Assembly (NCBI RefSeq): GCF_016862575.1
Contig: NZ_BONF01000025.1
Coordinates: forward strand, 1 to 64,000
From: Catellatospora bangladeshensis
GTDB lineage: Bacteria; Actinomycetota; Actinomycetes; Mycobacteriales; Micromonosporaceae
Direction of reading: 5' to 3'
Length of the DNA: 64,000 nucleotides
Position 1 is the stretch's first letter, and each line of letters starts with the position of its first letter. The notes below the pieces were generated by a model that had not been told where the DNA came from, made no database searches, and was given only the letters and a program-made list of their open reading frames with translations. Shown one piece after another: positions 24,075 through 32,843 of this stretch. A program made the translations under genes and the position numbers.

Positions 24075-26024
24075 CTATCGTCCCGAGGGTCGGTGGCGCC
24101 GTGACATCCGGTGACGCCCGAAGATGCGCACCGGCCCGTCCTGGTGCTGTCCGTTCGTCTGCTCGCGAGCCTGGTACATGGCGGTGTCCGCGCGGGCGAT
24201 GAGGTCTTCGACCGTGCCGGGCGTCTGATGGTCGAAGACGGTCGCCCCCACCGTGACGGCGAGCCGCTGCTCCTGCGGAACCGACTCGTTGTGCCGGGCG
24301 ACCTGCTCCCGCAGCCGTTCCGCCCACAGGTCGGCGTCGGCCAGCGTGCCCGCCTCGGTCAACAGCACGCAGAACTCGTCGCCGCCGATCCGGCCCAGCA
24401 CGTCCCGGCGGCGGGTGTTGGCGCGCAGCAGCCGGGCGGTGGCGCGCAGCGCCTCGTCGCCGACGCGGTGGCCGTGCGTGTCGTTGATCCGTTTGAGGCC
24501 GTCGAGGTCGATGAAGAGCAGCACCCCGGCCCGGTGCGCCTGCCGCGCGGACGCGATCTCGGTACGGGCGGCCAGCAGGAAGCCGCGCCGGTTGTTGACA
24601 CCGGTCAGCTCGTCGATGACCGAGAGCTGCCGCAGTTCCTCGGCCATCTCCCGCTCGTCGGTGATGTCGGCGAACGCGGTGAGCACGTACTGCACCTGCT
24701 CGCCGTCGCGGATCGGGGTGGCGACCACCCGCAGGTGGCGGCGCTGCGCGTCGCGATCGACCGCTATGTCGTCGACGCTCGCGACGTGCCCCTGCCGGGC
24801 CTTGTTGATGGGGAAGCGCTCCGGCGGGAACGGCTCCCCCGTGCCGGTGGCATAGAGGTTGGGCAGCTGGTCGAGCGACGTGTACCGGCCGGGGTCGTAA
24901 CCCAGGATCCGGCGGGCCACGCCGTTGACGTACACCGGCTCGCCGGTGTCGGCCGCGCGCACGTCGACGCCGACGGGTATGGCGTCCAGGAACCGCTGGA
25001 GCCGCCCGTGCTCGCGGCGCCCGGCGGCGACGATCTTCGCGAGCAGGTCGCTGACCCGGAGCATGAGCAGGAGGAACATGACCGCCGAGGCGCAGGACAG
25101 CACGATCGGCTCGATGCGCTGACCGTGGCGCACGGTCTGCACCACCAGCACGGGGACCGCGAGACCGCACACGGCGAGCGCCATCAGCCTGATCCGCCCG
25201 GCGCTGTGCAGCCGCTCCCGCTCCGCGGCGACGTCGCGCATGGTCGGATGCAGCGCGGCCACGCCGACGAACAGGAACGACACCAGGTAGCCGTAGAACG
25301 CCAGATCCCCGTCCGCCTCCACACCGCGGACCTGTTCCAGCCCGTAGACGGTGTCCGCGACCAGCAGCGCCGCCGCCCACCCGGCCAGCGGCACCAGTGC
25401 GCCCCGGGTGCGCCCGGCGCCGAAGAACAGCCGGGTGGCCAGCATCAGGATGATCATGTCGAGGAACGGGTAGACCCCGGCGAGCACCTGGCCGTACCTG
25501 GACAGCCGCGAAGCGTCCAGCAGTGGCGCGACGAGCAGCACGAAGTTGGCACTGGTGACCGCGACGGTCACGATGAGCGCGTCGAGCAGCGCCGACCAGT
25601 CCCCACCGGACCGTCTGGCTCGGATGAGCTGGAGCAGGGCTAGCGCGCTGAGCAGGTAGGACAGCAGGAAGATCTCGGCCGCGGGTGAGGGGAAGACGGT
25701 CTGCCGCTGGGCGGCGGCGGGCGCGACGTACCAGTACACGTTGCCCACCAGGTACGCGGCCTGACCGGCGGCGAGCAGATACCAGGCGACCGGGCGGGCC
25801 GGCCGGTGCACGGCGATGCCGACGAGGATCGCGATGAGGGCGGCGAGATTGGCGCCCGCGAAGATGACCGCCTGGACCAGCTCGTCACCCGCGGCGGCCA
25901 GGTACGCCGCGATGAGCGCCAGGACCACCCCCAGGTAGCCCAGCCACATCCTGTCGCTGATGCGCCGGCACCGATCTTTGCTGGTATCGCTCACGGCAGA
26001 GCCGGAGCCTACGTCTGTGGACAT
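24075..26024 (-). CDS. Membrane diguanylate cyclase with PAS domain
   Basis: 649 aa. Eight to ten membrane helices fill residues ~25-300. A PAS-like sensor follows (FLDAIPVGVDVRAADTGEPV, ~350), then a GGDEF domain at the C-terminus. The active loop is intact (GRIGGDEFCVLL, ~545), and a product-inhibition RxxD (RRRD) stands five residues before it. It should make cyclic di-GMP in response to a membrane or PAS-sensed signal. ATG 26024 is preferred because GGAGGCG lies upstream at a good distance; an open frame extends to 26075. It is divergent from the L7/L12-like gene. Confidence 0.88.
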   Translation of the reverse strand: MSTDVGSGSAVSDTSKDRCRRISDRMWLGYLGVVLALIAAYLAAAGDELVQAVIFAGANLAALIAILVGIAVHRPARPVAWYLLAAGQAAYLVGNVYWYVAPAAAQRQTVFPSPAAEIFLLSYLLSALALLQLIRARRSGGDWSALLDALIVTVAVTSANFVLLVAPLLDASRLSRYGQVLAGVYPFLDMIILMLATRLFFGAGRTRGALVPLAGWAAALLVADTVYGLEQVRGVEADGDLAFYGYLVSFLFVGVAALHPTMRDVAAERERLHSAGRIRLMALAVCGLAVPVLVVQTVRHGQRIEPIVLSCASAVMFLLLMLRVSDLLAKIVAAGRREHGRLQRFLDAIPVGVDVRAADTGEPVYVNGVARRILGYDPGRYTSLDQLPNLYATGTGEPFPPERFPINKARQGHVASVDDIAVDRDAQRRHLRVVATPIRDGEQVQYVLTAFADITDEREMAEELRQLSVIDELTGVNNRRGFLLAARTEIASARQAHRAGVLLFIDLDGLKRINDTHGHRVGDEALRATARLLRANTRRRDVLGRIGGDEFCVLLTEAGTLADADLWAERLREQVARHNESVPQEQRLAVTVGATVFDHQTPGTVEDLIARADTAMYQAREQTNGQHQDGPVRIFGRHRMSRRHRPSGR

Positions 26025-26087
26025 AAGGTAACGCCTCCGACCACGGCCGTCTTGCCACCAGCATGCCCTACTCACCGCGAGGGGCCA

Positions 26088-26122
26088 AATGTGACAAAAA
26101 CGGTCACATTGCCGTTAACGGC
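26088..26122. promoter_or_regulatory. Two adjacent palindromes in the divergent promoter region
   Basis: AATGTGAC (26088-26095) and GTCACATT (26103-26110) form an 8-bp inverted repeat with a 7-base centre. GCCGTTAACGGC (26111-26122) is a perfect 12-bp palindrome immediately next to it. Both sit between the diguanylate cyclase gene and the L7/L12-like gene. The spacing does not match the CRP consensus (TGTGA-N6-TCACA). Confidence 0.45.
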
Positions 26123-26172
26123 GCGGCGGCGGCCGCCGTCCCGCGTGCGGGCGTTGGCTAGCGTGTGTGGCC

Positions 26173-26646
26173 ATGACCGGGTTCCTGATCACCGTCATCG
26201 TGCTGCTCGTCTGCGCGCTCGGCGTAGTCCTCGCCCGCCGGGGCCGCGCCGACCCGAAGGACCTGCTCCAGTCGGCGCTGGCCGCCCGCGAGGCCGAGCC
26301 CGCCCGCGCCCCCTCCCCGGCACCCGACTCCGAGACCCTCACCCAGCAGGTGTGGGTGCTGATGAGCCAGGGCAGGAAGATCCCCGCGGTGAAGCTGTGG
26401 CGGGAGGCCACCGGCGTCTCCCTCGCCGACGCGGTACGAGCCGTCGAGCGGATCGCGGCCGCCGGCACCCCGCCGCGCCGGCTCCCACCGGCCGATCCGC
26501 AGATCGCCGCCCTGCTCGGCCCGCAGGTGCTGGCGGATGCGCGGCATCTCAAGGGGCAGGGCCGCGCGATTCAGGCGATCAAGCTGGTCCGCGAGCAGAC
26601 CGGCCTCACCCTGCGCGAAGCCAAGGACTTCGTCGACCACCTCTGA
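26173..26646 (+). CDS. Membrane-anchored protein with two L7/L12 C-terminal-like helix motifs
   Basis: 157 aa. One N-terminal membrane helix (~3-22) is followed by two similar segments. The first is KIPAVKLWREATGVSLADAV (~75) and the second is RAIQAIKLVREQTGLTLREA (~133). Both match the helix-turn-helix of ribosomal protein L7/L12's C-terminal domain, which contacts translational GTPases. The rest of L7/L12 is absent, so it is a ribosomal-protein-derived fold with an unknown job. ATG 26173 lies 8 bases after TAGCGT (26159-26164); GTG 26167 is also in frame. Confidence 0.65.
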   Translation: MTGFLITVIVLLVCALGVVLARRGRADPKDLLQSALAAREAEPARAPSPAPDSETLTQQVWVLMSQGRKIPAVKLWREATGVSLADAVRAVERIAAAGTPPRRLPPADPQIAALLGPQVLADARHLKGQGRAIQAIKLVREQTGLTLREAKDFVDHL

Positions 26647-26649
26647 CGG

Positions 26650-26668
26650 TCGAAGCTCGCGGCTTCGA
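26650..26668. terminator. Bidirectional terminator candidate
   Basis: A 7-bp perfect stem (26650-26656 with 26662-26668, 5-base loop) lies between the convergent L7/L12-like and rhamnulokinase genes and touches the kinase stop. Confidence 0.5.
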
Positions 26669-28171
26669 TCACGGCAGGGACGGGACGCCGCTCAGCCGCC
26701 GGCGCGCGGCGTCCCACCCTGAGCGGTCCGTCCCAGGCAGGTGGACCCGCGGCGCGGTGTGGGCCCGCAGCAGCGCGCGCAGGTCGGTCAGCGTGCCGTG
26801 CAGCGTGCCCAGGGCCCTCGCCTGGACCAGGGCGTTGCCCAGCGCGGTCGCCTCGACCGGCCCGGCCACCACGGGCAGCCCGCACGCGTCGGCGGTGAGC
26901 CGGCACAGCAGCTCGTTGCGCGCGCCGCCGCCCACCACGTGCACCACCTCGACGGACCGCCCGGCCAGCTCCTGCGCCTGCTCGACCGCGCGGGCGTGGG
27001 CCAATGCGAGGCTCTCGAGAATGCAGCGCACCAGCGCGGGACGCGAGGCGGGCACCGGCTGGCCGGTACGGCGGCAGAACGCCGCGATCCGGCCCGGCAT
27101 GTCCCCGGGCGGCAGGAACGCCGCGTCGTCGGGATCGACCAGGCTCACGAACCCGGGCTCCCGCGCGGCGGCGGCCAGCAGCTCGCCCAGCTCGGCGGGC
27201 TCGCCCTGCTCCTGCCAGCCGCGCAGGCACTCCTGCAGCAGCCACAGGCCCATCACGTTGCGCAGGTAGCGCACCGTGCCGTCCACCCCGGCCTCGTTGG
27301 TGAACCCGGCCCGGTGGCTCGCCGCGGTGCGGACCGGCGCATCGAGTTCGAGGCCGACCAGCGACCAGGTGCCGCACGAGATGTACGCGAAGCGCTCGCC
27401 CTCGGCCGGGACGCCGACCACCGCCGAAGCGGTGTCGTGCGAGCCGACCGCCAGCACCGGCACCGTCGCGTCCAGGCCGGTCCGGGCCGCCGCGTCCGGC
27501 GTCAGCGTGCCGATCAGGTCCCCCGGCCGCCACAGCGGCGGCAGTGCCCCGGGAGCCAGGCCCACAGCGGTGGCCAGCTCTGCCGACCAGGCGCCGGTCC
27601 CCGCGTCGAGCAGCCCCGTGGTGGACGCGTTGGTCAGCTCCGCGCCCTGCTGCCCGGTCAGCCAGTAGGCGAGCAGGTCGGGTATCAGCAGCAGGCGGCG
27701 CGCCGCCGCAGCAGCGGGGGTGCCGTGCGCGGCGGCTACCTGGTAGATCGTGTTGAACGGCAGCTGCTGCACGCCGGTGACCTCATACAGGCGCTCCGCG
27801 CCGAGCCGGGCGTGCACCCGCTCCGGCACGCCCTCGGTGCGCCGGTCGCGGTAGCAGACCGGGTTGCCGATCAGCGCGCCGCTGGCGTCGAGCAGCCCGT
27901 AGTCCACCGCCCACGAGTCGATGCCGATGCCGTCCAGACCCCGCTCCGGTCCCCCGGCGGCACGGGCGGCCCGCCCCGCCTCCCGCAGCCCGGCGAGCAC
28001 GCCCCGATACAGGGCGAGCACGTCCCAGTACAGGGTGAGGCCGAGCTGCACCGGCTCGTTGGCGAACCGGTGCACCTCGGTCAGGTCGAGCAGGTCGCGG
28101 CCGACCCTGGCCAGCATCACGCGGCCGCTCGCGGCGCCCAGGTCGGCGGCGGCGACGGTGGCGACGGTCAT
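26669..28171 (-). CDS. rhaB: L-rhamnulokinase
   Basis: 500 aa FGGY-family kinase that phosphorylates L-rhamnulose to L-rhamnulose 1-phosphate. Markers are AADLGAASGRVML at the N-terminus, GIGIDSWAVDYGLLD, CYRDRRTEGV, AVGSHDTASAVVGVP, YISCGTWSLVG and the adenine-site VHVVGGGARNELLCRLTADA. It is the last gene of the rha operon, 20 bases after rhaEW. ATG 28171 has GAGAGGGG upstream. The reading frame is open far beyond this start through the next gene, without being coding there. Confidence 0.92.
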   Translation of the reverse strand: MTVATVAAADLGAASGRVMLARVGRDLLDLTEVHRFANEPVQLGLTLYWDVLALYRGVLAGLREAGRAARAAGGPERGLDGIGIDSWAVDYGLLDASGALIGNPVCYRDRRTEGVPERVHARLGAERLYEVTGVQQLPFNTIYQVAAAHGTPAAAAARRLLLIPDLLAYWLTGQQGAELTNASTTGLLDAGTGAWSAELATAVGLAPGALPPLWRPGDLIGTLTPDAAARTGLDATVPVLAVGSHDTASAVVGVPAEGERFAYISCGTWSLVGLELDAPVRTAASHRAGFTNEAGVDGTVRYLRNVMGLWLLQECLRGWQEQGEPAELGELLAAAAREPGFVSLVDPDDAAFLPPGDMPGRIAAFCRRTGQPVPASRPALVRCILESLALAHARAVEQAQELAGRSVEVVHVVGGGARNELLCRLTADACGLPVVAGPVEATALGNALVQARALGTLHGTLTDLRALLRAHTAPRVHLPGTDRSGWDAARRRLSGVPSLP

Positions 28172-28191
28172 CGCGGGGTCCCCTCTCCCGG

Positions 28192-30222
28192 TCAGCGCAG
28201 GAACGCCGCGGCGACGCCCCCGTCGACCGGCACGTGCAGGCCGGTGGTGTGCGACAGCTCGCCCGCGGTCAGCACGAACACGGCGTTGGCCACGTGCTCG
28301 GGCAGCACCTCGCGTTTGAGCAGGGTGCGCTGGGCGTAGAAGGCACCCAGCTCGGCTTCGGGCACGCCGTAGACGGCGGCGCGCCGGGCGCCCCAGCCCC
28401 CGGCGAAGATGCCCGAGCCGCGTACCACGCCGTCGGGGTTGACGCCGTTGACGCGGATGCCGTGCCCGCCCAGCTCGGCGGCCAGCAGCCGGACCTGGTG
28501 CGCCTGGTCGGCCTTGGCGGCGCTGTAGGCGACGTTGTCCGGGCCGGCGAAGACCGCGTTCTTGCTGGCGATGTAGACGATGTCGCCGCCCATGCCCTGC
28601 GCGGTCATCAACCGGGCGGCCTCGCGGGAGACCAGGAACGAGCCCCGGGCCATCACGTCGTGCTGCACGTCCCAGTCGGCCAAGGTGGTGTCCAGCAGCG
28701 GTTTGGACAGCGACAGCCCGGCGTTGTTGACCACCAGGTCCACCCCGCCGAAGGCCAGCGACGCCGCCGCCATCGCCGCGCGGATCTGGTCCTCGTCGGT
28801 GACGTCGGCGGTCACCGCGACGGCGTGGTCGGCGGTGCCGATCTCGGCGGCGACCCGTCCCGCGGCCTCGGTGTCGCGGTCGGCGACCACGACGCAGGCA
28901 CCCTCGGCTGCCAGGCGCAGCGCGATGGCCCGGCCGATGCCCGAGCCGCCACCGGTCACCAGCGCGACCCGCGCGGCCAGCGGTTTCGGCCGGGGCATCC
29001 GGGCCAGTTTCGCCTCCTCCAGGGCCCAGTACTCGATGCGGAACTTCTCCGACTCGCCGATGGGCTGGTAGCGGGAGACGGCCTCGGCGCCGCGCATCAC
29101 GTTGACGGCGTTGACGTAGAACTCCCCGGCCACCCGCGCGGTCTGCTTGTCGCGGCCGAAGCTGAACATGCCGACGCCGGGCACCAGCACGATCGCCGGG
29201 TCGGCGCCGCGCATCGGCGGCGAGCCGGGCTCGGCGTGCCGGTGGTAGTAGGCGGCGTACTCCTCCCGGTAGGCCGTGTGCAGCTCCCGCAGCCGGGCGA
29301 CCGTCTCGTCGAGATCGGCCGCGGGCGGCAGGTCCAGCACCATGGGGCGGACCTTGGTGCGCAGGAAGTGGTCCGGGCAGGAGGTGCCCAGCGCGGCCAG
29401 CCTCGGGTGCTCGGCCCGGTGGAGGAAGTCCAGCACCACGTCGGCGTCGGTGAAGTGGCCGACCTGCGGCCCGTCCGTGGAGGCCAGGCCGCGCAGCACC
29501 GGGGCGAGCGCCGCGGCGCGGGCCAGCCGTTCCGGGACGGGCAGCGGCGCGAACTGCGGCAGTGCGGGCCCGAACGGCTCCGGCCGGCCGCGCTCGTCGA
29601 GGAACTCCTGCGCAGTGTGGATGATCTCCAGGGAGCGCCGCTCGCACTCCTCGCTGGTATCGCCCCAGGCGGTGATGCCGTGCCCGCCCAGGATCACGCC
29701 GATCGCCTGCGGATGCGCCCTGCGTACCGCGGCGATGTCCAGGCCGAGCTGGAAGCCGGGCCGCCGCCACGGCACCCAGCACACCCGGTCGCCGAAGCAC
29801 TCCTTGGTCAGCGCCTCGCCGTCGGCGGCGGCGGCCAGCGCGATCCCGGCGTCGGGGTGCAGGTGGTCGACGTGTTCGGCGTCGAGCAGGCCGTGCATCG
29901 CGGTGTCGATGGAGGGCGCGGCACCGCCGCGGCCGTGCAGGCAGTAGTCGAACAGGGCGACCATCTCGTCCTCGCGGTCGGCGCCCGGGTAGACGCCGGC
30001 CAGCGCGTGCAGCCGGTCCAGGCGCAGCGCGGCCAGACCCGCCTCGGTCAGCGTGCCCAGATCGCCCCCGGAGCCCTTGACCCACAGCAGGCGCACCGGC
30101 TCGCCCGTCACCGGGTCGGTCTCGGTGCCCTTGGCGGAGGTGTTGCCGCCCGCGTAGTTGGTGTAACGCGGGTCGGCGCCCAGCCGCCGCGAGCGGGCGA
30201 GCAGCTCGTCCTTCTCCCCCAT
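28192..30222 (-). CDS. rhaEW: Bifunctional rhamnulose-1-phosphate aldolase / lactaldehyde dehydrogenase
   Basis: 676 aa fusion. The N-terminal class II aldolase half has TNYAGGNTSAKG, VDHLHPDAGIAL and GGHGITAWGDTSEE, whose His residues bind the metal. The C-terminal half is a short-chain dehydrogenase with ALVTGGGSGIGRAIALRLA (~435), NNAG and the YSAAK catalytic pair. The enzyme splits rhamnulose 1-phosphate to DHAP and L-lactaldehyde and oxidises the latter to lactate. ATG 30222 shares one base with the rhaI stop (TGATG); a GTG at 30234 is possible. Confidence 0.9.
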   Translation of the reverse strand: MGEKDELLARSRRLGADPRYTNYAGGNTSAKGTETDPVTGEPVRLLWVKGSGGDLGTLTEAGLAALRLDRLHALAGVYPGADREDEMVALFDYCLHGRGGAAPSIDTAMHGLLDAEHVDHLHPDAGIALAAAADGEALTKECFGDRVCWVPWRRPGFQLGLDIAAVRRAHPQAIGVILGGHGITAWGDTSEECERRSLEIIHTAQEFLDERGRPEPFGPALPQFAPLPVPERLARAAALAPVLRGLASTDGPQVGHFTDADVVLDFLHRAEHPRLAALGTSCPDHFLRTKVRPMVLDLPPAADLDETVARLRELHTAYREEYAAYYHRHAEPGSPPMRGADPAIVLVPGVGMFSFGRDKQTARVAGEFYVNAVNVMRGAEAVSRYQPIGESEKFRIEYWALEEAKLARMPRPKPLAARVALVTGGGSGIGRAIALRLAAEGACVVVADRDTEAAGRVAAEIGTADHAVAVTADVTDEDQIRAAMAAASLAFGGVDLVVNNAGLSLSKPLLDTTLADWDVQHDVMARGSFLVSREAARLMTAQGMGGDIVYIASKNAVFAGPDNVAYSAAKADQAHQVRLLAAELGGHGIRVNGVNPDGVVRGSGIFAGGWGARRAAVYGVPEAELGAFYAQRTLLKREVLPEHVANAVFVLTAGELSHTTGLHVPVDGGVAAAFLR

Positions 30223-31397
30223 CAGGCGCCCCACCCGGCGGCCTGGCCGACGGCCCGCTCCTCGCGGATCCGCTCGAAGTAGCCCGAGCCGCGGTAGGCG
30301 GCGATCGGGTCCGGGTCCAGGCCCAGGTCCGCGCGCAGGTCACGCAGCAGGGGCCGCACATCGGTGTGGTACGCGTCCATCAGCGCCGCGTTGGCCTCCA
30401 GCACGTCGCCGGCCTGCTGCGCGGCACGCAGCGCGGTGTGGTCGACCAGCAGCGCCTTGGCCGTGGCCTCCTGCACGTTCATCACCGAGCGGATCACCGC
30501 GGGGATCTTCGGCTCGATGTTGTGGCACTGGTCGAGCATGAACGCGATGCCCTTGTCCAGCTCGTCGGCGAGCACGATCTCGTGCATGATCCGGAACAGC
30601 TGGAACGGGTCGGCGGCACCGACCATCAGGTCGTCGTCGGCGTAGAAGCGGGAGTTGAAGTCGAAGCCGCCGAGGCGGCCGGCGCGCAGCAGCATCGCGA
30701 CGATGAACTCGATGTTGGTGCCCGGCGCGTGGTGGCCGGTGTCGATGACGACCTGGGCGCGCTCGCCGAGCTGGACGCAGTGCAGGTAGGCGGTGCCCCA
30801 GTCGGGCACGTCGGTCATGTAGAAGGCCGGTTCGAACAGCTTGTACTCCAGCAGCATCCGCTGGTCCCCGGTGAGCCGGGCATACGTCTCGGCCAGTGCT
30901 TCGGCGAGCCGGTCCTGGCGGGTGCGCACGTCGTCCTGGCCGGGGTAGTTGGTGCCGTCGGAGAACCACAGCTTCAGGTCGCGCGAGCCGGTGGCGTCCA
31001 TGACGTCGACGCATTCGAGCAGGTGATCGGTGGCTTTGCGGCGGACGGCCGGGTCGGCGTTGGTGACGCTGCCGAGCTTGTAGTCGTCGTCCTGGAACAC
31101 GTTGGCGTTGATCGTGCCGAGCGTGACGCCCAGGTCCTTCGCGTGCCGGGCCAGGTCGGCGTAGTCGTCGACCCTGTCCCAGGGGATGTGCAGGGCGACC
31201 GTGGGCGCGACGCCGGTGAACCGGTGCACCGTGGCCGCGTCGGCGACCTTCTCGTACGGGTCACGCGGCACGCCCTGCTGGGCGAACACCTTGAACCGGG
31301 TCCCCGAGTTGCCGTAGGCCCAGGATGCCGTCTCGATGCGCTGTGTGCGCAGGCTCGACAGGACGCGCGACCGGGTCTGCGGCGCGAGGTCAGTCAT
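30222..31397 (-). CDS. rhaI: L-rhamnose isomerase (RhaI type)
   Basis: 391 aa, cytoplasmic TIM-barrel isomerase converting L-rhamnose to L-rhamnulose. The metal and substrate residues lie in LLEYKLFEPAFYMTDVPDWG, VVIDTGHHAPGTNIEF and GGFDFNSRFYADDDLMVGA. It belongs to the type shared by actinomycetes and Pseudomonas rather than the E. coli RhaA type. Its start overlaps the rhaM stop by 8 bases and its stop touches the rhaEW start. Confidence 0.92.
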   Translation of the reverse strand: MTDLAPQTRSRVLSSLRTQRIETASWAYGNSGTRFKVFAQQGVPRDPYEKVADAATVHRFTGVAPTVALHIPWDRVDDYADLARHAKDLGVTLGTINANVFQDDDYKLGSVTNADPAVRRKATDHLLECVDVMDATGSRDLKLWFSDGTNYPGQDDVRTRQDRLAEALAETYARLTGDQRMLLEYKLFEPAFYMTDVPDWGTAYLHCVQLGERAQVVIDTGHHAPGTNIEFIVAMLLRAGRLGGFDFNSRFYADDDLMVGAADPFQLFRIMHEIVLADELDKGIAFMLDQCHNIEPKIPAVIRSVMNVQEATAKALLVDHTALRAAQQAGDVLEANAALMDAYHTDVRPLLRDLRADLGLDPDPIAAYRGSGYFERIREERAVGQAAGWGA

Positions 31398-31725
31398 GGC
31401 TTTCTCCCAGCTGGTCGTCCAGGTTGAACACTTCGGTGAGCACGTGCATGTGCTGGTCGGGGCGGCCGGTGTCGAAGAACCCGGCCATCTCCGCCTGCCA
31501 GCGGGCGTTGACGTCGGTCACGTCCATCGCGGCGAGCGCCGCGTCGAAGTCGTCGGTGTGCAGGTAGCCGACGAGCAGGCCGTCCTCGCGCAGGAAGAGG
31601 CTGTAGTCGTGCCAGCCGGTTTCGCGCAGGGCGGCCAGCATCTCCGGCCACACCCGGGCGTGGCGGCGCCGGTACTCCTCCAGCCGGTCGGGTCTGACCT
31701 GAAGGGTGAAGCAGATCCGGCGCAC
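31390..31725 (-). CDS. rhaM: L-rhamnose mutarotase
   Basis: 111 aa, a small ferredoxin-like dimer that interconverts alpha and beta anomers of L-rhamnose for the isomerase. RRHARVWPEMLAALRETGW holds the catalytic His, and HDYSLFLREDGLLVGYLHTDDF is the core of the family. GTG 31725 is chosen because AGGGAGG lies 7-8 bases upstream and the length then fits (~105 aa is usual). It overlaps rhaI. Confidence 0.9.
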   Translation of the reverse strand: MRRICFTLQVRPDRLEEYRRRHARVWPEMLAALRETGWHDYSLFLREDGLLVGYLHTDDFDAALAAMDVTDVNARWQAEMAGFFDTGRPDQHMHVLTEVFNLDDQLGESHD

Positions 31726-31748
31726 GCCATACCTCCCTGGGGAATCGA

Positions 31749-32801
31749 TCAGAAGTCGAACTGGTCGATGTTGGACGCGTTGAACGTGTACGGGTCGCCC
31801 AGCAGCACGGTGGCGTCCTTGCCGACCGTGAACTCGCCGAGCTTGCCCGCCTTGAACCTGTCGCCCTCCTTGCCGGTGATCAGCCCGGAGGACAGCGCGC
31901 CGCCCGCGTACGCGGCGAGGTAGCCCAGGTCGGCCGGGTTCCACAGGGCGAACGCCTTGACCGTGCCGTCCTTGACGAACGCGCGCATCTGGTTGGGCGT
32001 GCCCAGGCCGGTGAGCTGCACCTTGCCCTTGTACGTCGAGCCGGACAGGTAGCGGGCGGCCGCGGCCACGCCGACCGTGGTGGGCGAGATGATGCCCTTC
32101 AGATTGGGGTGCTTGGCCAGCAGCGCCTGGGTCTCGGTGAACGACTTCTGGTCCTGGTCGTCGCCGTAGACGGTGTCGACGAGCTTGAGCTTGGCGTACT
32201 CGGGCTGGGCCAGCTCGGCCTTCATCAGCTCGATCCAGGCGTTCTGGTTGGTGGCGTTGGCGGTGGCCGACAGGATCGCGATCTCGCCGCCGTCCGGGCC
32301 GACCGCCTCGGCGATCAGCTTGACCTGGTTCTGCGCGATGCCCTCGGCGGTGGCCTGGTTGATGAACAGGTCCCGGCAGGACGGGTTGGTGTCGGAGTCG
32401 AAGGTGACCACCTTGGCCCCGGCGGTGCGGGCCTCGTTCAGCGCGCCGCAGATGGCGTCCTTGTCGTTGGCGGACACCACGATCACGTCGGTGTTCTGCT
32501 GCGACAGCGTGTTGATGTAGCTGACCTGCGCCGACGGGCTCGCCTCGGACGGCCCGGTCTCGCTGTAGACGCCCTTGAACTCCTCGACCGCGGCCTTGCC
32601 GCCGTTGTCGGAGGTGGTGAAGTACGGGTTGTTGACCTGCTTGGGCAGGAAGGCGATCTTCAGGCCGGTCTTCATGCCACCGGCGCCGGTCTCGCTGCCG
32701 GGGTCGCCGCCGGTGTCCTCCGCGCACGCGGCGGTGCCGAGGGCGAGCGCCGCCAGCACGGCCGCCGCGACCAGGCGGGCCCGTGTATTACCTGCTCTCA
32801 T
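31749..32801 (-). CDS. rhaS: Rhamnose ABC transporter substrate-binding lipoprotein
   Basis: 350 aa. A signal sequence with lipobox-like LGTAAC places Cys at about residue 26, so the mature protein is membrane-anchored outside the cell. The sugar-binding fold has KIAFLPKQVNNPYFTTSDNGGKAAVEE split over its first strand-helix, then NDKDAICGALNEARTAGAKVVTFDSDTN and ISPTTVGVAAAARYL, typical of CUT2 periplasmic-binding proteins. The neighbouring rhamnose enzymes define the likely ligand. It lies 42 bases after the permease RhaQ. Confidence 0.9.
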   Translation of the reverse strand: MRAGNTRARLVAAAVLAALALGTAACAEDTGGDPGSETGAGGMKTGLKIAFLPKQVNNPYFTTSDNGGKAAVEEFKGVYSETGPSEASPSAQVSYINTLSQQNTDVIVVSANDKDAICGALNEARTAGAKVVTFDSDTNPSCRDLFINQATAEGIAQNQVKLIAEAVGPDGGEIAILSATANATNQNAWIELMKAELAQPEYAKLKLVDTVYGDDQDQKSFTETQALLAKHPNLKGIISPTTVGVAAAARYLSGSTYKGKVQLTGLGTPNQMRAFVKDGTVKAFALWNPADLGYLAAYAGGALSSGLITGKEGDRFKAGKLGEFTVGKDATVLLGDPYTFNASNIDQFDF

Positions 32802-32843
32802 CGTTGAGTTCCCTTCGCTCGGAAGCCGCGATCACCTGCGGCA

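Noticed and set aside
26088-26110. CRP-type site TGTGA...TCACA
   Set aside because: The half-sites are 9 bases apart, not 6, so it is reported only as an inverted repeat.
26669-30361. One open frame of about 1230 codons running through the kinase and beyond
   Set aside because: Only the part from 28171 down encodes a recognisable kinase. The remainder overlaps rhaEW and has the Arg/Ala/Gly-rich composition of an out-of-frame GC-rich translation.
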